Below, piece after piece: positions 59,197 to 64,000 of a DNA stretch of 64,000 bases. Source of the DNA: Plantago elongata (taxonomy: Eukaryota; Streptophyta; Magnoliopsida; Lamiales; Plantaginaceae); NCBI GenBank assembly GCA_036897095.1, contig JAYMSP010000240.1:1-64000 (forward strand), given 5' to 3'. The first letter of the stretch is position 1; the number at the start of each line of letters is the position of its first letter. The notes beneath the pieces are model-generated. The model worked only from the letters and a program-made list of their open reading frames with translations. It did no database searches and was not told where the DNA came from. Both the position numbers and the translations under genes were made by a program.

Positions 59197-60622
59197 TTTC
59201 GTTTCATTAGTGCGTGTGTCTGTGTGTGGAGTTGGAGAAATAAAGGGGAGTGTGCCCTGTAACTCCCTTTTTAGATTGAGATATTGAAGATGTGCTAAAT
59301 TGCAATTAGGTCCCTTAATGTAATTATGCACTCGTGTATTTATTAGCACATAGCCCCCTTTCCATCCTCCTTCGTTTATACCGGAGGTTTGAGCTATCGT
59401 CTATCCAGAATCCAGATGACATACCTATATGCCTGTCAGTTTTATCCATTTAGTGTATGGATTTTATCCAGGTCTATTTTTAGGAAATTGGATATATCAA
59501 AAAATTGGATGATTTAATATTGAAATAGACCAGTTGTGCCAGTTCAAAGATGATATATAATAAAAGTAGTGTATTCATACAAATTCTACAATGTATAATT
59601 TATATTAAATGTGTTAGGTTTCAAATAAAGTACATAACATTCATTCGACTATCATACTTGGAAATAATACCGCATAGTCGGCTGCCACCGATGCACGTAT
59701 AATTTGGACATAATGGAAGAATAATGTAGGCGTGACCGCCATATGAGGAGTATATTTGACATACTGACCATCAACATCTACAACAGATTTAAGCATAGAC
59801 TAGTAGTGACCTTGAATTTCGGGATATATATTACTTCAGGACACGAGTCATTTATTTAAGGAACTTGAACACATGATGATCTCTCTCATTTATTCATTAC
59901 CATAATAAATTATTTATAAACTTTTACTTACTCTTACAAGCTCTTACGTTGAAGTTGAATCACCAAAATGGATCTAACCTTGCTTATTAGCCTTGCATTT
60001 ACTTTTAAACCTAAAGCACAGTATTTCGGGTTTGGATAAATTTCACCCTCACCCAAATGTTAGAACACCCATGTGAACTAAACTAATGTGATCCTTAATG
60101 GTGCATGTGTACTCATGCCAAAAAACTTATCCACTAATACCTTTTCCTTCACACTGAAAAAGATTATAATCGAATTTTCCTCCAATCCTCCATATTATTA
60201 TAAAATTAAAATTAATAAAAACCGTACTTAAAACCCAACCACCTAATCCCACCCAACCGTTATAATTGAATTACAATCAAAACTTTCCGGTTCATTCTGA
60301 GTAACCTTGCAAATATTGTCAATGAGAGTTTTTACATGAAATTTAAAAAAGAAAATACGGCTAGTGTAATTACCAATTCGAGTAAGGTGCACTTTACTGA
60401 GGTCTTAAAATATCCAAGCAGCAGCAACCTGCAACTTAACAAGGGTGGTCCATGAGGAAAATCTGCTAAATTAGCTCCTTCACAAAATAACACCGCAGCT
60501 ATTCCATTAATCTACTACAGTCTTCAAATTCCACCTAACAAAAAAGAGATCAGTAGTTTTGTCTTCTCCTTCACATTTCTGCTCTCCACAATAAATAACC
60601 GCGGACACCAAGGGTTGGGTGG
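59197..60622. other. Divergent intergenic region of two plastid-protein genes
   Basis: 1426 bp lie between the ATS1 start (leftward) and the NAD(P)-binding protein start (rightward), so both promoters must be here. The sequence next to ATS1 is purine-rich on the plus strand (a CT-rich leader for ATS1). No clear TATA box is placed correctly for either gene. No third gene is seen. Confidence 0.65.
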
Positions 60623-62191
60623 ATGACGTCACTCTCCGCCATAGCCTCCATCACCGGAGCTTCTTCACAAGCTCACTGTGCAGCACTGTTTCCCTCCTCT
60701 TATACGGCACCAAAATTTCCCCGTCTTTCTTACCCTAGGTCAGTTGTTTTCCTCTTTCATTTATTCCGATCAATTGCTGGTTAATTTATGGTTTATGTTA
60801 AGTAGAATTGGAATAACTGCTGCTTTGACGAGATAGAGATAGTTTGAGTCTACTCTGAATCGATTTTTTATATATTTTGTTGTCGTACTATTCATTTGGT
60901 TGCGATTACCGGTCATGATGGCGTAAGTGCATCACACCTGATTGTTGTCTCTAACTGCAAGACGTATGACGTTGATCAGTTCGTTTGGATCATTTAGCAT
61001 GTTGTTGTTTGTTGTGTAGCACTGTAGGTAATAGTACATCTTAGGGAGTTTATGCAATAACTCGGACCTCTACGACTCAATCCGTAGCGAGCGCATATAG
61101 TGGATATGCTGCAATTGCTGTGTACATGTGCGGTGGTAGTTTTTGTTATGCTACAGGGTTAGTTATTACCTGTTACTGCGTGTCTATGTTGGTGCGGCCA
61201 CATTTGCTCTAGCTGCTGATATGTACGTGTTAATGTCATATTTTTCCTGCTCGTGTCGATTTCTGAGTGTAGAAATGTGAGCAGTGTGACCTATAAGTTA
61301 ATGGAAGGCTATTGTGCACAGCATTAGTTTATTAAACACTCAAAGTTATGCATGACCCAGTATAAGTGACATGAACCAAATACCCTCTAGCTGAACCACG
61401 AGTGTGAATTCTTAATTAAGCAACAGCAACCCTGAAGTGGACAGTTTTCCACAAGGCATTGTTTCCAAGTGGAAGCCTAATGCTGTTACTCAGCAAATTT
61501 GCTTAATGCTGGCTTTTAGATGATAGTTTATCACAGTAAAATGCTTAACACTTTCAGTTGACCTAACTGACAATATGTTGGTGATGAACTAGTGATTACG
61601 GTGACAGAAACAACAAACCATGACTAGAGTTGTGTTTGCTTCTGTAGGTCATGCAGGGTCAGTGTGAAGTGCAGCTATGCAGGAGCTAATATGAAGGAGA
61701 ACTCCAATGTTGGTACGATTGATGTTGTGGCTGATGTTAAGACCGAGAAAGTAAGGCCTACAATTGACCTGATTGCTGTATTTCGGAATAAAATTATGAA
61801 ATATGCAACTCAATTGACTATTTGGTCACTTTCTTCATGCCTCACCAGATTGTGGTATTAGGAGGGAGTGGCTTTGTGGGTACTGCAATCTGCAAGGCTG
61901 CAATTTCAAAGGGTATAGAGGTCATTAGTCTTAGCAGGTGCAAGATTGTCTCTCCAAGAAGCTGAATAATAATTTCTCTTTCGTATGACATAAATGTTCT
62001 TATACATCTATCCTCATATAAAATTATTCATGATTATGTTATCATACAATTTAGTGCATTACATTGTCATTCAAACCTTTCTACGCGTTCATCTTCAGAT
62101 ATACACTATGAGCTGACAGCTGTATCTGTTTGCAGGTCAGGAAGGCCATCTTACTCAGAAGCATGGGTAGATCAAGTCACCTGGTTGACAG
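60623..62191 (+). CDS. Plastid NAD(P)-binding Rossmann protein, At1g32220-like (5' part)
   Basis: Four exons, 60623-60738, 61648-61750, 61849-61937 and 62136-62191, encode about the first 121 residues; the rest lies beyond the window. The first 45 residues are Ser/Ala/Arg-rich, typical of a chloroplast transit peptide. Then come VGTIDVVADVKTEKIVVLGG, the dinucleotide-binding loop GGSGFVG, TAICKAAISKGIEVISLSRS and VDQVTWLTG. These match the Arabidopsis At1g32220 family, an atypical short-chain dehydrogenase/epimerase-like protein found in plastids (plastoglobules in proteomic studies); no substrate is established. Introns 1-3 are GT-AG. The donor after exon 4 is unclear: by family comparison (TG then DVF) the exon ends at 62191 before GCAGGT, a GC donor; a GT donor at 62196 would add a residue. 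No later exon was found before 64000. Confidence 0.85.
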
Positions 62192-62199
62192 GCAGGTTC

Positions 62200-64000
62200 A
62201 TTCTATAACTACCAAATGATTATATATGCATACCAGTCAATGATCTGTGAACCCCAATGTATCATGAGAGCCTGTCTTTAATGGTATATAAATATGGATA
62301 TAAACCAAATATATGATGCAAGTACATTACCTATGCGTTAAGAACATCCTCTCTGCTCTTTTCGGGGATATGGGGCCAGAAAGGACCCATCATTATCGAT
62401 TAAAAGAATATTGGAAGAATTGTACTGATGAATATATAAAAGAACGTTAACCTCCCATGTCCGCAATATTACATATAGCCGTCATTGTTGTTGTTATTGC
62501 ACATACCCTGGATGTGGATACATGATTTATACCGCCAAATTAGTCCTTCGATATGAACGTGACAGCTATAAAAAATTCACATTTTTTAAGTAACATTTTC
62601 GTGTTATACTTCGTTACCCCTGATTAAATTAAATGTTTAAAGTGTAAAATTTTATATTTTATTGAATCACTATTGGCAAAAATAAAATAAAATGTACAGT
62701 TCAGTTTTTATTTCACTAATTTAAATTGGAAGTATATAAATAACTTCTTCTTTTGAAACACAAAGATCTTTCCCACAAAATGTGGAGTCTATTAAATTTC
62801 TGAGAAACCTGTCACTTATATGTAATATCTTTGTTGGAAGGTGCAAATAGTAATTTTTCATGTAAGGAAGTACAGTAAAAACTCCATACAGTCATATCGG
62901 CGGGATCGGAAAAAATATTCTTATAGAGAGTTTATTACTAAGTAGAGGTTTATACTAAAAATATCTTTTTCATAATAAAATAATGTGCATAACTTAAACG
63001 TTATATTTATTGAATAAAATTACTTAAAACTAACTTTTATGATAAAATTTTAACATATATTTTGAAATATATAAAAAATTCATGTAAAACTTATTTGACA
63101 AGCTCAAAATATTTTGGGTGCAATCTTGTTCATCTATATGAACTAATACTTAGATGGAAGCTAAAAGATATGCTAACCACTCCTAAGTACTTACGTGGAA
63201 GCTAAAGATATGCTAACCACTCCTAAGTGTATATATATATGCTAAAAGATACACACACACACACACACACACACACTAGAATTGATGGACCGCGCTAAGC
63301 TTGGTGCCCTTGTCATTCACCGATGATCAGTCGCTACATTTACAACTAAATTTTCCACTTCAATCTCATTTGATAGACCTAACATTTGGTGCCATGAACG
63401 GATAGACCATACTTTTCCTTACACAGATCAGATAAATACTCTAGTAAAAAAGAAGTAATAACTAAAATGTCCTGAACTAAAACCAGAAGTAATGAATATG
63501 ATATTACCATAAAGTACACACATCGATCATCCAGCTCTTAAAACGACTGAATGCATAGCATGAAATTGTTTAACAACCTTTTGGACAAAAAGAACTGTTT
63601 ATTCCATGCCTGCAATTGATATATGTCCATGGATTGTGTTTTTGGAATGGAAATTTACATTGAACAAGAAAATGGTAGTGAGGAACTTAGGTGGATCAAC
63701 TACAATATACAGTTGTCAAGTAAACAATCCAAAATCGTTTTAACTTGTTTCCTACAAATAACAAACATAAAAACAAATGAATTAAGCGATATAAACAATT
63801 CAGAAAACAAGATGTAATATGGAAACTTAAGTTAAATCAGCTGCACCAAGAACATCAGTATCCAAATGAAACATGAAACATGAAACACGAAACTATTATC
63901 TTTAGAAAGTCATTCAAGGATGAGGGTATTCATAATCTTAGCCTATCGTTTAAATCATTACAAGGATGCAGCCTAATTTCTAACCCAAATTACATGTACA
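62200..64000. other. Intron of the At1g32220-like gene, continuing past the window
   Basis: No exon of the family is seen here. The stretch is AT-rich and holds a 41-bp tandem duplication (GGAAGCTAAA-AGATATGCTAACC... at 63155-63195 and 63196-63228), a short (TA)n and an (AC)n run at 63250-63276. Positions 62880-63120 resemble a decayed repeat of unknown type. The 64-codon frame at 63623-63817 has no recognised domain. Confidence 0.55.
63250..63276. repeat. (AC)n microsatellite
   Basis: Thirteen AC dinucleotides inside the long intron at the right edge, next to the 41-bp tandem duplication. Confidence 0.95.

Noticed and set aside
1-64000. CRISPR arrays, phage genes or organellar insertions
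   Set aside because: No spacer-repeat arrays, phage proteins or plastid or mitochondrial gene segments were recognised; plastid proteins here are nuclear-encoded with transit peptides and introns.

Overview
The window is nuclear DNA from a flowering plant, most likely a eudicot. It is AT-rich, its genes are split by GT-AG introns, it encodes plastid-targeted proteins with transit peptides, and the intergenic DNA holds typical plant repeats (Ty1/copia, L1-type LINEs, tRNA-derived SINEs, hAT- and PIF/Harbinger-like MITEs). I cannot name the species.

Layout. 1-9000: no host gene; SSRs, a hAT-type element with an 8-bp target duplication, a SINE with a 10-bp target duplication, a LINE RNase H tail and an AT-rich MITE. 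9058-10175 (+): an R2R3-MYB regulator, followed about 260 bp downstream by an old broken Ty1/copia element (10432-13966). 15963-20467 (+): a plastid DUF760 (UV-B-induced At3g17800-like) gene with a SINE in its long second intron. 22230-23791 (+): a xyloglucan endotransglucosylase/hydrolase of the XTH29/30 type. 24288-28311 (-): a complete cellulose synthase-like D gene, convergent with the XTH. 29.7-36.2 kb: a repeat-rich gap with a degraded LINE interrupted by a MITE and a sister copy of that MITE upstream. 38162-42707 (-): an ABHD17-type alpha/beta hydrolase with a 26-cysteine tail. 42.7-49.3 kb: intergenic DNA with a rearranged local duplication. 49.3-49.8 kb: a possible short-ORF locus. 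50307-59196 (-): the 12-exon plastid glycerol-3-phosphate acyltransferase (ATS1). From 60623 (+): the first four exons of an At1g32220-like plastid NAD(P)-binding protein, which runs off the right edge.

Function. XTH and CSLD both act on the cell wall and share a 496-bp convergent gap. ATS1 and the Rossmann protein are both plastid proteins transcribed away from a shared 1.4-kb interval. The other genes look like independent neighbours. I see no operon, CRISPR array, phage or bacterial content, and no convincing new molecular system. The most unusual items are the composite SINE, the nested MITE, the local duplication array, the cysteine-rich hydrolase tail and the unexplained short ORFs near 49.5 kb. 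Exon coordinates were worked out by hand from splice signals and reading phase; every complete gene model closes without an internal stop.
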